Assembly: GCF_026262505.1 (NCBI RefSeq)
Contig: NC_067206.1
Location: 2,562,705 to 2,626,704, forward strand
Source of the DNA: Trichomonas vaginalis G3
Taxonomy: Eukaryota; Parabasalia; Trichomonadida; Trichomonadidae
Length of the DNA: 64,000 nt
Reading direction: 5' to 3'
Shown here: piece by piece, positions 42,077-51,494 of the stretch
Position numbering within the stretch: the stretch's first letter is position 1
Layout of the letters: each line of letters begins with the position of its first letter
Program-made: the position numbers and the translations under genes
The notes under the pieces: model-generated
Told to the model about the DNA's origin: nothing
Databases searched by the model: none
What the model saw: the letters and a program-made list of their open reading frames with translations, nothing else

Positions 42077-42876
42077 ATGGCAGAAGATATAATGGTTTAT
42101 ACTATTACGACTAAAAACCCTGAGTCATATAATTCTATAACAACAAACTTACAAAGTCCTCAAGGACGGTATTGTAAACTAACTTTAAACACAATGACGA
42201 CTAAAGCCTGTTTTGCTCTTTTGACACCAGAAGACTTTATTGTTGTGAAATGGCAAAAAATACTCCTTTGAAGATACTTACTCAGATATACCACCAACAG
42301 GTTTTGTTGACTTATTTAATACTTTAAGTACGGGTGTAACATGTGCTGCAACTAGAGCAGGTTTCATTATGTTTGGATGTCCGACTGAGTTTACTATAAA
42401 CAATATGAGCTATAATACAAAACTATATCTGGTTTTTACTACCAACAGTTTCCTATAACAGGAAAAGGTGTCATACAAGGAATGTCTATTCCATTGACAT
42501 TAAGCACACCAATCTTATATATTGTTTCAAACTTAGGTTCAAAGTGTTATTCGAATGTCGACAGAAACTATTATGACCAAAAGATACTTATGCGTATAAA
42601 CAATACTTTCTCTGCTGGTTTGCCTATTGTTCATTCGAATGCAGAATTTTCAACCTTAGTGAACTCAAACACTTTGGCAAGTATAACGTTGACATTAGTT
42701 GACGCAAACTTTGTTCCTGTAAAAACTTTTATGTCCTATGTATTTGTCAATGACGGCAGAAAGTTTCGAATTGGAAGATGCAACTGGTGAAAGTATTGTA
42801 TTACAAGAACAACTTCAACAACAAATAGCTCAAGAACAACAAATGCAACAAATGGAAACAACAAAGTCAAGAATAA
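42077..42876 (+). pseudogene. Candidate penton protein, element 3 copy (broken)
   Basis: This is the copy of 26479-27275. The leader TTTTAAATATATATAA precedes the ATG. It is broken. Confidence 0.45.
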
Positions 42877-42903
42877 AAAAAAATATTTTTTTTATTTATA
42901 AAA

Positions 42904-44144
42904 ATGTACAGAATAGATGTTTCAGATTTTTATGACTTCCAAGCATTCAGAAATATGTGTCCATTTCGAGACTATAACAAAGCAGTCGAGAATTGAAACG
43001 TTTAGTCATTTATGTCGACTCTGCCCCAGAATGTTATGTCATGAAAGAATGGGATGTTGTCTTTAACAAACCAAGAGCAACAATAGTTTCAGAACAAGAA
43101 TGTAGACAGAACTTAAGAAAATAAAAGTCGTACAAGTTGGCATGAAGATGTTAGATGCTTGGGATATCTTATTGTCAAAGTTAGAAGATTTTTCAGTTCG
43201 AGGTATAAAGTTCTATACACCTTCTCCAAACTTCTATTCTATCTTCACTGGATATAAATATGAACAAGTAGAATGGAAAGAAAATATTATAGAAGCTTGG
43301 TTAGACCATGTCAAAGAAATTATATGCAATGGAAACGAAAAGGTTTATGAGTATATCTTATGTTGGTTTGCAAACATCTTACAACATCCAAGTGCAAAAA
43401 TGAAACTGCTCTCATTATAATTGGAAAACAAGGAACTGGTAAGAACACATTCTTTACAGATATTTTGTGCAAACTGTTAGAGGGCTATTCGAACCCGAAT
43501 ATGACAAACATAGAAAACATCTGTGGCAAGTTTAACTCTTCAATAGAGAATATGAAACTTATAGTATGTAACGAACTTCAAAGTATAGATACAACAAAAG
43601 TTTTAAACTCAGATGCTTTGAAGAGTCTTATAACAGACAAAGTTGGAGTTGTTGAAAGAAAGTATAAAGACCAAAGAGTTTTGTGAAAATGTTGCAAACT
43701 TCATTATGGTTTCAAACAATGCTGTTTCCGATGAAGTTAGAAAGTTCTGACAGAAGATATGTAGTTGTCAGAACGTCAGATTCTCATATGCAAGATACAG
43801 AATATTTTGACGACTTAGCAGAAACTTTGACATCTGACTTTTACAACCACTTGTTCTCATATTTTATGACATTAGATATTTCAAAGTTCAATCCAAGACA
43901 AATTCCACATACCGAAGAGAGACAAACATTGTTAGAAGCAAACAAGAGTGTATATGAACTGTTCATAGATGAAACTGACTTTGAGTGTTTAGATGAAAGG
44001 TCATTGTACGATTCGTATAAACAATATTGTCAAGAATATGGTTATATGACAGCGTCTAAACGAACATTCTTGGCAAATGTCAAAAGTCTTTTAGACGTAC
44101 AGAATGGTGTATATACAAAGAAAATTTTTATGAGTAAATTTTAA
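42904..44144 (+). pseudogene. SF3 (D5-like) helicase, element 3 copy (broken)
   Basis: This is the copy of 25221-26449. Walker A (IIIGKQGTGKNTFFTD) and the C-terminal part are readable. It is broken. Confidence 0.7.
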
Positions 44145-44175
44145 AAAAAAAATATTTTTTTATCCGATAGAAAAG

Positions 44176-44593
44176 ATGGCAAATTCATCTCAGTAAACAA
44201 GTACATGTCAGGACTTAAAGAAGAACTAGACCCATTCACATATTTGAATGTTTACTTCTACCATTTTGAAAGTCTTCATTCAGCAAAGTTTGAACATCGA
44301 ACCAGTTAAGTTTGCTATTGTGACTAAAAAATGGTGCGAAATTTGAAGACTTAGACATAGAAGGTTTGTTAGCAGTCAAAGAAAATTTTGACAGAAGGTT
44401 CTCAAACCTTAAAGAAGGCAAAGCATACAAACTTGTTATACCTTATGAACCAAAGAAAGCAGACGACTATGAATATTATGAGTCTAAGATAGTTGAAGTT
44501 CAAGGTAAATTGGGTAAAAAGATTTTAGAGTCTAAGCCAGTGTTTACTCCTAAAGAGGAAGAGAACATTGACATTGACCCAGAAATGTTCTAA
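44176..44593 (+). pseudogene. Unknown protein, about 140 residues, element 3 copy (broken)
   Basis: This is the copy of 24761-25180, next to the helicase. It is broken. Confidence 0.45.
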
Positions 44594-44609
44594 AAATAAA
44601 ATTTTATTT

Positions 44610-45071
44610 TTACATGTCAAATTTCTTTTTCTCTGGAACTGGTTCAGGTTCTTTCTTCTCTTCTTCTACTTTCTTTTCTTTCTTTTCTCTCTTTTCTCTC
44701 TTCTTCTTTTCTGGTGGAGTTATGTCAAATTTCTCCGAACCATATTTATGTAAAAGTTCTTTGTCCTTTAATAGCTCTTCTATTCTGTTTTCTATTTCAT
44801 CTTCAAGAACAGCGCATGTGTCTTCTTTGCATTCTAAGAACTTTTGTTGGACTTCATCTTTCCAATCGGTGTCATCTCTGTCAACAAGTCTGTCATTGAC
44901 AAATTTTAAGACTGCTCTGCTTAATGTTTTATGGTTCTTGTCATATTCCCAGAAACAGAACTTTAGAACAAATTCACCTTTCTTGTTTACACTATGTAAG
45001 ATTTTATGGTCGACAGATGTTTTGCTGTCAAAAAGTTTGTCTCGAATATAGATAGCGAAATCGCTAGACAT
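44610..45071 (-). CDS. 153-residue protein with Lys/Glu-rich tail
   Basis: The protein looks whole here. The first 110 residues form a compact domain (MSSDFAIYIRDKLFDSKTSV; FVLKFCFWEYDKNHKTLSRA) and a helical segment. The last 45 residues are a Lys/Glu/Pro repeat (PPEKKKREKREKKEKKVEEE). It is divergent from the ATPase gene and shares its 36-bp leader, which suggests joint expression. The charged tail could bind DNA or a capsid partner. The family is unknown. Confidence 0.65.
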   Translation of the reverse strand: MSSDFAIYIRDKLFDSKTSVDHKILHSVNKKGEFVLKFCFWEYDKNHKTLSRAVLKFVNDRLVDRDDTDWKDEVQQKFLECKEDTCAVLEDEIENRIEELLKDKELLHKYGSEKFDITPPEKKKREKREKKEKKVEEEKKEPEPVPEKKKFDM

Positions 45072-45107
45072 TTTCTAAAAGATAAAAATTTTAATTTTTC
45101 TAAAAAT

Positions 45108-45984
45108 ATGTTAGAAAAAAAGTTTGCTGACATTGACAAGAAATTTGAGAATGTTTTAAATAAGAACAAGGTGAAGTTAGAAAATGCTCAGATAAAACCT
45201 ATACATGACAAGTTCTTATTTGCTCAGAATGTATATAACAGGTCTAATTGCACCACCTGGGTCGGGTAAGACTTTCACTTATCTTAAAATGGCTGCACAA
45301 CAACAAGAACTAGATGAGAAGAACCCATTCTATGAGTTAGTTGTTATTTGTTCGACTTCTGGTCAATTTGACCAAACCGTCAATTCGTTCAAAGATATTA
45401 TAAAGAGTCTAAGTTAGTATGTATAAAGGATACTGAGTTGTTAGATTGGATAAAGAAGTACCAAAGAAGAGTTTTGAAGTACAATGCTATAAATGAGTAT
45501 ATAAATTCGAAGTTTAAAGACCCAAATGAGGAAATGCAGAGAATATTAGAGAAGAAAACACTTCAGAAACAAACAGAAAGAGATAGAATACATTTCGAAG
45601 AAATTGCAATCTTACGATTGGAAGACTTACCCTCATAGATGTCTTCTTATCTTAGATGACTTTGCTTCTCATCCTTTGCTTAAGAATAGAGAACAAGACA
45701 TGTGTCGAATTCTTAAGAAGCTCAGACACTTTAACATCTCAGTTTGTCATTTGTGTACAGACAGCAAAGAGTTTAAGTAAGGATGTTAAAAGAATACTTA
45801 CTGACATTATACTTTTCCCGGATTGTCCGAAGACGATTTCATGGAACTTATGAAAGAGTCCATGGCAGGTAAGTTTGACAGACATGAACTATGGGAGAAG
45901 TACAAAGTCATACAAGACCCTCATACTTCTTTCAGAATTCATATCTACGCAAACAAAGTTCAAATTGTAAAAAGTCAAGCTTGA
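45108..45984 (+). pseudogene. FtsK/HerA-type packaging ATPase, element 3 copy (broken)
   Basis: This is the copy of 23378-24252. Walker A (APPGSGKTFTYLK) is readable. Sequence similarity to element 2 stops soon after its stop codon, marking the edge of the variable block. It is broken. Confidence 0.8.
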
Positions 45985-45999
45985 AAATAAATGGTTCAT

Positions 46000-46827
46000 T
46001 TACTCTACTTGTTTGAAGTTGTCAAAATACTCTGTTATTTTTTCCTTTAACAATGGCAAATCTTCTTTGAATGTAAGTATTGTACAACCTTTCATATCAT
46101 AGTGTGTGTTTGAGGTAACGTATCTTGAACTATTTGTTTCACATCTTCATTTGGGGTCATTGAAATCGGTAAGTTTTCGCGATAGAACCAATTTCTGTCA
46201 GATTTGTAAATCTTAGCAAGGTCGTAAAAGCTTTTGTTGTTTCTTCTGACTAAATGCAACATAACCATATCTCTGTCTTCTTCATTTTCCATCTCTTCAG
46301 TATAAATCATATACTTATAGTTCTTTTCCTTACCTTTTGGTACCGAACGTGGTATTCTTTTCTGAATGCTTTTGTCTTTTGCTTCAATGACTTCATCTTT
46401 TTGCATGAAGTTTCTTTTCCATCTCTTCACGTTCTTGTCTATGAATTTCGTCAAGAAGTCTGTAAACATGCCATGCATAACGAGGAGAAGCCCACATTGC
46501 AACTGCATTTACTAAAAGTCTATGTACATAATATCCTCTTAAATTTATTGGCAAATTTTTACGATTTTCATGTGTTTTATGCATGGCCGAAAAAAGTAGG
46601 TCTAGAGAAATTTCACTCAAAAGTTCTTGTGTGCTTTGGTTTTTGAACCAGTCGTCTGCGTGTTTAGTGTCTGGAGCAAAACATGCTGTCAAAATACTTT
46701 GCATTTGGTACATATCGTCTTTGACCGAACGAATGAGACGGAGTTGTTTGTTAAACTGTATGTACTCATATTCTTCATTTATAGCTTCATGGACTATAAC
46801 TGTTGTTGTGTTCTCTGTTGTTGACAT
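46000..46827 (-). pseudogene. KilA-N domain protein (broken)
   Basis: The middle of the protein, RGYYVHRLLVNAVAMWASPRYAWHVYRLLD, shown here as RGYYVHRLLVNAVAMW then SPRYAWHVYRLLDEI, is the typical end of a KilA-N domain (tyrosine/histidine, then a W-SP-A-V helix). The C-terminal part (KNYKYMIYTEEMENEEDRDM) resembles the domains that often follow KilA-N. KilA-N proteins are DNA-binding regulators of phages and large DNA viruses. The start is MSTTENTTTVIVHEAINEEY. It has a twin leader with the gene at 47934-48488. It is broken. Confidence 0.65.
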
Positions 46828-46905
46828 ATCTGTCCTTACATACAAAATAAAAAAATAAATAAAAATAAAGTTAGTTTTATTTTTTCTGTCTTAAGGAAAC
46901 TCATG
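46828..46905 (-). promoter_or_regulatory. Leader of the KilA-N gene, duplicated at 48489-48545
   Basis: The leader contains TTTTGTATGTAAGGACAGAT before the ATG and an A/T-rich stretch with AAACTAACTTTATTTTTA. A near copy stands before the other accessory gene pair, and even the first residues of both proteins are alike (YVRTDMSTTE and YVRTEMSTIG). Confidence 0.55.
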
Positions 46906-46914
46906 ATTTTCATA

Positions 46915-47125
46915 GAGTTTTGGCGACCCCGAAGGAAGTCAGTCTCGCTGTGCTTCATGATTTTCATAGAGTTTTGGCGACCCCGAAGGAAGTCGGTCTA
47001 GAGAAATTTCACTGTTTTCATAGAGTTTTGGCGACCCCGAAGGAAGTCGGTCTCGCTGTTCTTCACTGTTTTCGTACGGAATCTCTTCTCTCGGTTCTCC
47101 GAGGGAAGCAATCTTATGCCATTTT
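46915..47125 (-). repeat. Hairpin array (candidate structured RNA), element 3 copy
   Basis: On the minus strand it starts with the hairpin CTCGG-AGAA-CCGAG. Three units follow with constant CTATGAAAACAGTGAA and a centre ACCGACTTCCTTCGGGGT flanked by GCGA and TCGC. The centre differs from most of those in element 2 but again folds on itself. Its orientation relative to the ATPase gene is the same as in element 2. Confidence 0.75.
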
Positions 47126-47149
47126 ACTCAGATTTTTGTGCTGAATTCA

Positions 47150-47553
47150 GCAAAAATATATTTTAGGGTAGAAGGTTAGATCTAACCTCTTTTCTAACCT
47201 GTTTTCTCACCTCTTGAATTTGTCATGATTTCATCGTACATGTTTTGTCAAAACTTCATCGTACATGTTTTGTCAAAACTTCTTCGTAATGAGCGTAAAT
47301 CAGACAAAAATATATTTTAGGTGAAGAGGTGAGATCTCACCCGTTTTCTCACCTGTTTTCTCACCTCAGTTATTTTATAAGCGTTTTACATGGTAAACGT
47401 TATTTTTTAAATTTTGTGAAAACTCAACGGTTTGACACATGCCCTAAAAATTATTTTACTCAGAATTTTGTGCTGAATTCAGACAAAAATAATGTTTAGG
47501 TGAAGAGGTGAGATCTCACCTGTTTTTTCACCTGTTTTCTCACCTCAGTTATT
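47150..47553. repeat. Three GATC palindrome units with spacers, element 3 middle
   Basis: Palindromes lie at 47165-47214 (TTAG type with TGAG-type outer arms, a hybrid), 47319-47367 and 47498-47547 (both TGAG type). Spacers repeat TTTTGTGCTGAATTCAG, GTTATTTTATAAGCGTTTTA and AATTTGTCATGATTTCATCG. Confidence 0.8.
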
Positions 47554-47937
47554 TTATAAGCGTTTTACATGAATTGTACGATGTATATTTGAAATCCTAA
47601 ACAGTTTTGTAGCTTCTATTTCTTCGCTGAGGATATCGAATGTTTTAACAATGCCAAAAGTCTCTTTATATTTCTTCTTGACGTCAGATAGAAGGAAATC
47701 GTCAGCAGTTGGATAGTTTTTGTTCAGAAATTCTAACATGTTCATTTTATCTTCTACCGGCTTCTCTGCTTCTTTCTTTAAATCTGCATAGTCGTTTCTC
47801 ATTCTTTCTATCTCTTTGACGGAGTAGTTATATTTTCTTATTGCTGCCTTACATTTAGAACATTGCGGGTTCATTTTTGCGTTATATTCTGAAACCTTAC
47901 CTGCTAGAACAACTAAGGCGTCAATTGCTCTCTTCAT
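47554..47937 (-). CDS. 127-residue accessory protein, function unknown
   Basis: The product has a CSKCKAAIRKYN cysteine pair near residue 25, a coiled coil (KEIERMRNDYADLKKEAEKP) and an alpha-helical end. Its ATG overlaps the upstream stop (ATGA), a tight two-gene unit. The cysteines could bind zinc with partners, but only one pair is seen. No family is recognised. Confidence 0.55.
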   Translation of the reverse strand: MKRAIDALVVLAGKVSEYNAKMNPQCSKCKAAIRKYNYSVKEIERMRNDYADLKKEAEKPVEDKMNMLEFLNKNYPTADDFLLSDVKKKYKETFGIVKTFDILSEEIEATKLFRISNIHRTIHVKRL

Positions 47938-48488
47938 TCAAAAGTTGCTGGTTTTATCTGTTCATTCCATACCTTACCTCTTCTATCTTTATCTCTTATC
48001 TGCCATACACATTCAGCAACTAACGAAACAAAGTTGTCGTAGGTCTTAAATTCTTCAGATTTATATATGTCAGAGATGTTCTTATATACCATGTCGCAAT
48101 CTTTGTCCATAACCTTATGGTTGCAATGAAATCCTAGAAACTCATAGTTTACCTTTCGTATGAACTTCTTTATTTCTACTGAGTCAGTTGCTTTGACTTC
48201 TATTTCATCGAATTCGGGAATAGTTAGTTTTTGCTGCTGAATTTCAGGTAGTTTAGGCAAATGGTCAATAATGTCCTCCATTTCATAAAGATACTGTTCA
48301 TTTGTTTCATCTTTCGCACTACAGTCTAAATTACATGTTAAAAGTTCTTGCTTTATCTTCTGGATTTTTGTTTCGAAAGTATATGAAGAAGGAATGAAGC
48401 TTTTCATCTCTACTAACATTGACGTTGGATTCATGACTAACGAGTTTGGTGCTGTTGTTTGAATTGTTGTTGTGCCGATTGTTGACAT
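47934..48488 (-). CDS. 184-residue accessory protein, function unknown
   Basis: I choose MSTIGTTTIQTTAPNSLVMN as the start because the leader matches that of the KilA-N gene; the frame is open further upstream. The protein is helical with several cysteines (LLTCNLDCSAKDE; FHCNHKVMDKDCDMVYK). With the next gene it forms a pair of overlapping genes, which could be N- and C-terminal modules of one function. The family is unknown. Confidence 0.55.
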   Translation of the reverse strand: MSTIGTTTIQTTAPNSLVMNPTSMLVEMKSFIPSSYTFETKIQKIKQELLTCNLDCSAKDETNEQYLYEMEDIIDHLPKLPEIQQQKLTIPEFDEIEVKATDSVEIKKFIRKVNYEFLGFHCNHKVMDKDCDMVYKNISDIYKSEEFKTYDNFVSLVAECVWQIRDKDRRGKVWNEQIKPATFE

Positions 48489-48563
48489 TTCTGTTCTTAC
48501 ATACAAAATAAAAAAATAAAAAAAAATAAAACTAACTTTATTTTTTATTTCGGGAAAATTCAT

Positions 48564-48808
48564 GAAAATTCAAGAGGTTAGAAAAGAGGGTAGAAAGGAG
48601 GGTAGATCTAACCTTCTACCCTAAACATTATTTTTTGGTGTAAATTTCCTAAACTGACTGACTGACTGACTGACTGACTGACGGCACAAAGTGGCATAAC
48701 GAAAACATTTACGAAGAAGTCATGACAAAACATGTACGATGAAATCATGAAAATTCATGAAAATTCAAGAGGGTAGAAAAGAGGTTAGATCTAACCTTCT
48801 ACCCTAAA
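48564..48808. repeat. Two GATC palindrome units and a CTGA microsatellite
   Basis: Palindromes at 48573-48622 and 48769-48807 are in the orientation opposite to those at 35.5 and 47.2-47.5 kb. Between them is a run of seven CTGA units at about 48653-48682. Confidence 0.8.
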
Positions 48809-48817
48809 TTATATTTT

Positions 48818-49012
48818 TGGTCCGGGAACAAAATGAACGAGGTCAGGATGTATGTAAATACATTTGAATTCATTCATAACACCCTTTGTAAGCTCATAAA
48901 ATGCTTGTTTTGAGGTCGAGCCACTTTTGGCTCCACCGTATTCTTTCAACCAAAACTCAAGAATTTCCCGCATGAATTTTGTATAAAAACCAACCGTCTG
49001 TATTCCGACGGT
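48818..49012 (-). pseudogene. Gene remnant between repeats
   Basis: The minus strand encodes a protein-like stretch (FYTKFMREILEFWLKEYGGA and FKCIYIHPDLVHFV). The IHPDL motif hints at a KilA-N-type or related protein, but the evidence is weak. Its 3' end is formed by the repeat cassette TTGTTCCCGGACCAAAAA. Confidence 0.35.
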
Positions 49013-49019
49013 TGCTATA

Positions 49020-49179
49020 TTCTTGACAAAACATGTACGATGAAGTCTTGACAAAACATTTACGAAGAAGTCATGACAAAACATTTACGAAGAAGTCTTG
49101 ACAAAACATTTACGATGAAATCATGAAAATTCAAGAGGGTAGAAAAGAGGTTAGATCTAACCTTCTACCCTAAATTATA
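49020..49179. repeat. GATC palindrome unit next to the mariner
   Basis: Spacer copies (GACAAAACATTTACGAAGAA three times) lead to a palindrome at 49134-49171. The mariner sits in the TATA just after it. Confidence 0.8.
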
Positions 49180-50473
49180 TAGGGTGTCCAAAGGTGCGTT
49201 TAGCACAGCGCTCTATATGAGACTATTAAAGGAGATATATGCTGATTATAAATATATAATAAAAAATATGAATATATGTATATGATGAGTATGTTGTATT
49301 TTGGCGCCATGCCGGGATATAAAATGAATTTGAGACAAGAGGCGGTTTCGCGGGAAATTTTGGCGGATTTTTTTCATTTTTTTAATGAATCATAAGAAAA
49401 CATCCTCGCTCTTGCAAAAAAAATGCAAAGACTGTAAAAAATCTACGAGACATTGGTAAAATGCTTCGGTATGGATGCTCCTAGCTATTCCACTGTAACG
49501 TATCATGTTAGGATGTATCACTTCATGAACAAAAAGGCGCCCATCATAAAAATTGACAAAAATCGCCGGATCAAAGAAAAATCAAAGCAATTCTTCAAGC
49601 GCTAGATGAAGACCCAAGAGCATCACTCAGAAGGATAGAGGAGATGACAAAGATACCATGTACAACAGTCAGTTATTATCTGCACAATTATTTAACTACA
49701 AACTAGCGTATACACGTTGGGTTCCGCACAACCTTAATTCAGTTCAAAAAAAATCTAGAGTCCAATCTTCGAAAGAGCTCCTCTCTATATTGGGTGCGTA
49801 TCAATCCAAGAAGTTTCGCTTTTTAGTAACAGGGGACGAGTCTTGGTTTCAATATGCAAAGAAGCCAAAATCATGTGGATCCCGAAGGATGAAAATCCGC
49901 AAACATTCCCGAAGAAAAAAATTGACACACCAATGATGATGTTGTCGTTTTTTGGGGCGTGAATGGCATCATCGCAATTGATATTCTTCAAAAACCTAAT
50001 ACGATGAATGCTCAGTATCTAATTGACAATGTTCTTACTCAAATTATCAATTCTGATGAGTTTGAGAAATCCAAACAACAAAAACAAAAGTTTGCAATTC
50101 ATTTTGATAATTCAAGAGTTCACAAAAGTCATAAGGTAATGAATTATTTGTTGGAAACAATGTCAAAGTTGTTCCAAACCAATTTATTCACCTGATATTG
50201 CACCCTCTGACTTTTATTTATTCGGCACGCTAAAAATGAGAGCTGAAGACGCGAATTCGCGAGTCCAGATGATCTTGAAAATTTTGTAAGAGAGCAATTT
50301 GAGCAATTTTCTCATGATGATTTAAAGCGTGTCTTTCAAGCCTGGATCGATCGCTGCGAACGCGTGATTGAATCCAATGGTGATTATATTTAAATAAACT
50401 TTATATATATGTAACTTGTTTATTTCTATTCGCAGTATTCAGGTTTGTGCTAAACACACCTTTGGACACCCTA
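49180..50473 (+). mobile_element. Tvmar1-like mariner transposon
   Basis: The 1.29-kb element has inverted ends TAGGGTGTCCAAAGGTG and CACCTTTGGACACCCTA (26-28 bp, few mismatches) and a TA duplication. The unoccupied site can be read in the sister repeat near 48806-48825 (TAAATTATATTTTTGG). Size, ends and transposase motifs fit Tvmar1 of T. vaginalis. It is nested in a Maverick repeat, so it inserted after that repeat spread. Confidence 0.9.
49385..50393 (+). pseudogene. Mariner transposase (inactive)
   Basis: The transposase would be about 335 residues. Visible motifs in order are WVPHNL near 49717, VTGDESWFQYAKKPKS near 49835 (first catalytic aspartate), HFDNSRVHKSHKV near 50100 (second) and SPDIAPSDFYLFG near 50190 (third, DD34D type). 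The frame changes several times: the longest open pieces are 49658-49936 and 49959-50195, in different frames, and the region before 49650 is not open. The mariner could only move with a transposase supplied from elsewhere. Confidence 0.85.
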
Positions 50474-50800
50474 TATTTTTTGGTCCGGGAACAACTTTCT
50501 CTCAATAGGGGCTGTAGCATACTCTTTGCGTAAGCGGTTCAGACCTTCTTCGAAGTCTTGGTCTCTCTTCGATTGAGATTGGAATTGGAATTGTTGGGGT
50601 GGAGCTTGCTGGAACATCCAAGGGTTGGGGAAGTAAGGCATAGGCAGAGGAGGGTAGTTCGGGAAGCCTTGTGGTGGGTAGTAACCTTGAGGTGGAAATT
50701 GGTAGTAAATCGGAGGTACTTGCTGGAACTGAGGTGCAGGGGCTGGTGCTTTAGGTTCCTCTGGTTTGGGAATGGACTCGGTTGGTGGTACGTCGGACAT
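50471..50800 (-). pseudogene. Proline-rich protein, element 3 fragment
   Basis: The fragment holds the N-terminal Pro/Tyr/Gln-rich part of the gene at 21648-22211 (starting MSDVPPTESIPKPEEPKAPA) and ends in the repeat cassette beside the mariner. An array of a different unit than in element 2 lies upstream. Confidence 0.55.
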
Positions 50801-50820
50801 TCGTTTGTGGCTTAACCGTC

Positions 50821-51090
50821 GGACCACCAACGATAAAAATCTCTGCTACTAGCAGTACTGCTACTGACAGTAGCAGTACTTTTACTGACAGTAGCAGTAC
50901 TTTTTCTGACAGTAGCAGTACTTTTACTGACAGTAGCAGTACTTTTACTGACAGTAGCAGTACTTTATCGTCGAAAACCCTCTCAAATTTTCCTTTTTAC
51001 TGACGGTAGCAGTACTTTTACTGACAGTAGCAGTACTTTTACTGACAGTAGCAGTACTTTTACTGACAGTAGCAGAGATTTTTATCGTCC
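50821..51090. repeat. 21-bp tandem array bounded by inverted repeats
   Basis: About ten units of TTTACTGACAGTAGCAGTACT type stand in tandem, with one 30-bp interruption. Each unit holds the palindrome CTACTGACAGTAG or part of it. The array is bounded by CGATAAAAATCTCTGCTAC at the left and its complement at the right, so the whole 270 bp can fold back. Frames through it are artefacts. Confidence 0.85.
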
Positions 51091-51091
51091 A

Positions 51092-51285
51092 ACTTTACAA
51101 ATGTAAACTTATATCGTTCTATTTTCTTCACTAGGGTCTAACACCAAAGTAACCTTACAAATGTAAACTTATATCGTTCTATTTTCTTCACTAGGGTCTA
51201 ACACCAAAGTAACCTTACAAACGTAAACTTATATCGTTCTATTTTCTTCACTAGGCTAACACCAAAGTAACCTATGTACATGAAA
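51092..51285. repeat. 60-bp tandem repeat, three copies
   Basis: The unit includes CCTTACAAATGTAAACTTAT, CGTTCTATTTTCTTCACTAG and TCTAACACCAAAGTAA. Copies are nearly identical. Confidence 0.9.
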
Positions 51286-51310
51286 TTTCACTGCATAAAA
51301 GGAAAAAACC

Positions 51311-51387
51311 TGCGCGAATCGGGATTTGAACCGAGGTCTTCGACGCCTTTAACGAGGTCTAGCCCATACCACTGAGCTATGAGCCGC
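51311..51387 (-). tRNA. tRNA-like sequence, probably degenerate
   Basis: On the minus strand the 77 bases contain a clear D-arm (AGCTCAGTGGTATGGGCT, A-box-like) and a B-box (GGTTCAAATCC), and directly downstream a T6 run that would stop RNA polymerase III. The anticodon arm is flanked by GAC and GTC, but the stem is one base long of standard, the T-stem is imperfect, and the acceptor arms pair only over the first three positions. I cannot name an anticodon. It may be a decayed tRNA or a tRNA-like element. Confidence 0.5.
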
Positions 51388-51494
51388 TTGCATATTCACA
51401 AAAATAAATTGTTTTCATGAGTTTTCTACGATGTTAGAAAAAATGTTATTTTCTAATATCTTCACATTCAATACTTTTTCAGCACTTTCCGTAG

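Noticed and set aside
48653-48682. CTGA run as a functional site
   Set aside because: It is a simple microsatellite of about seven units with no matching copy elsewhere in the window.
50782-51003. Serine/threonine-rich frame over the 21-bp array
   Set aside because: It is a translation of a tandem palindromic repeat and is open only by periodicity.
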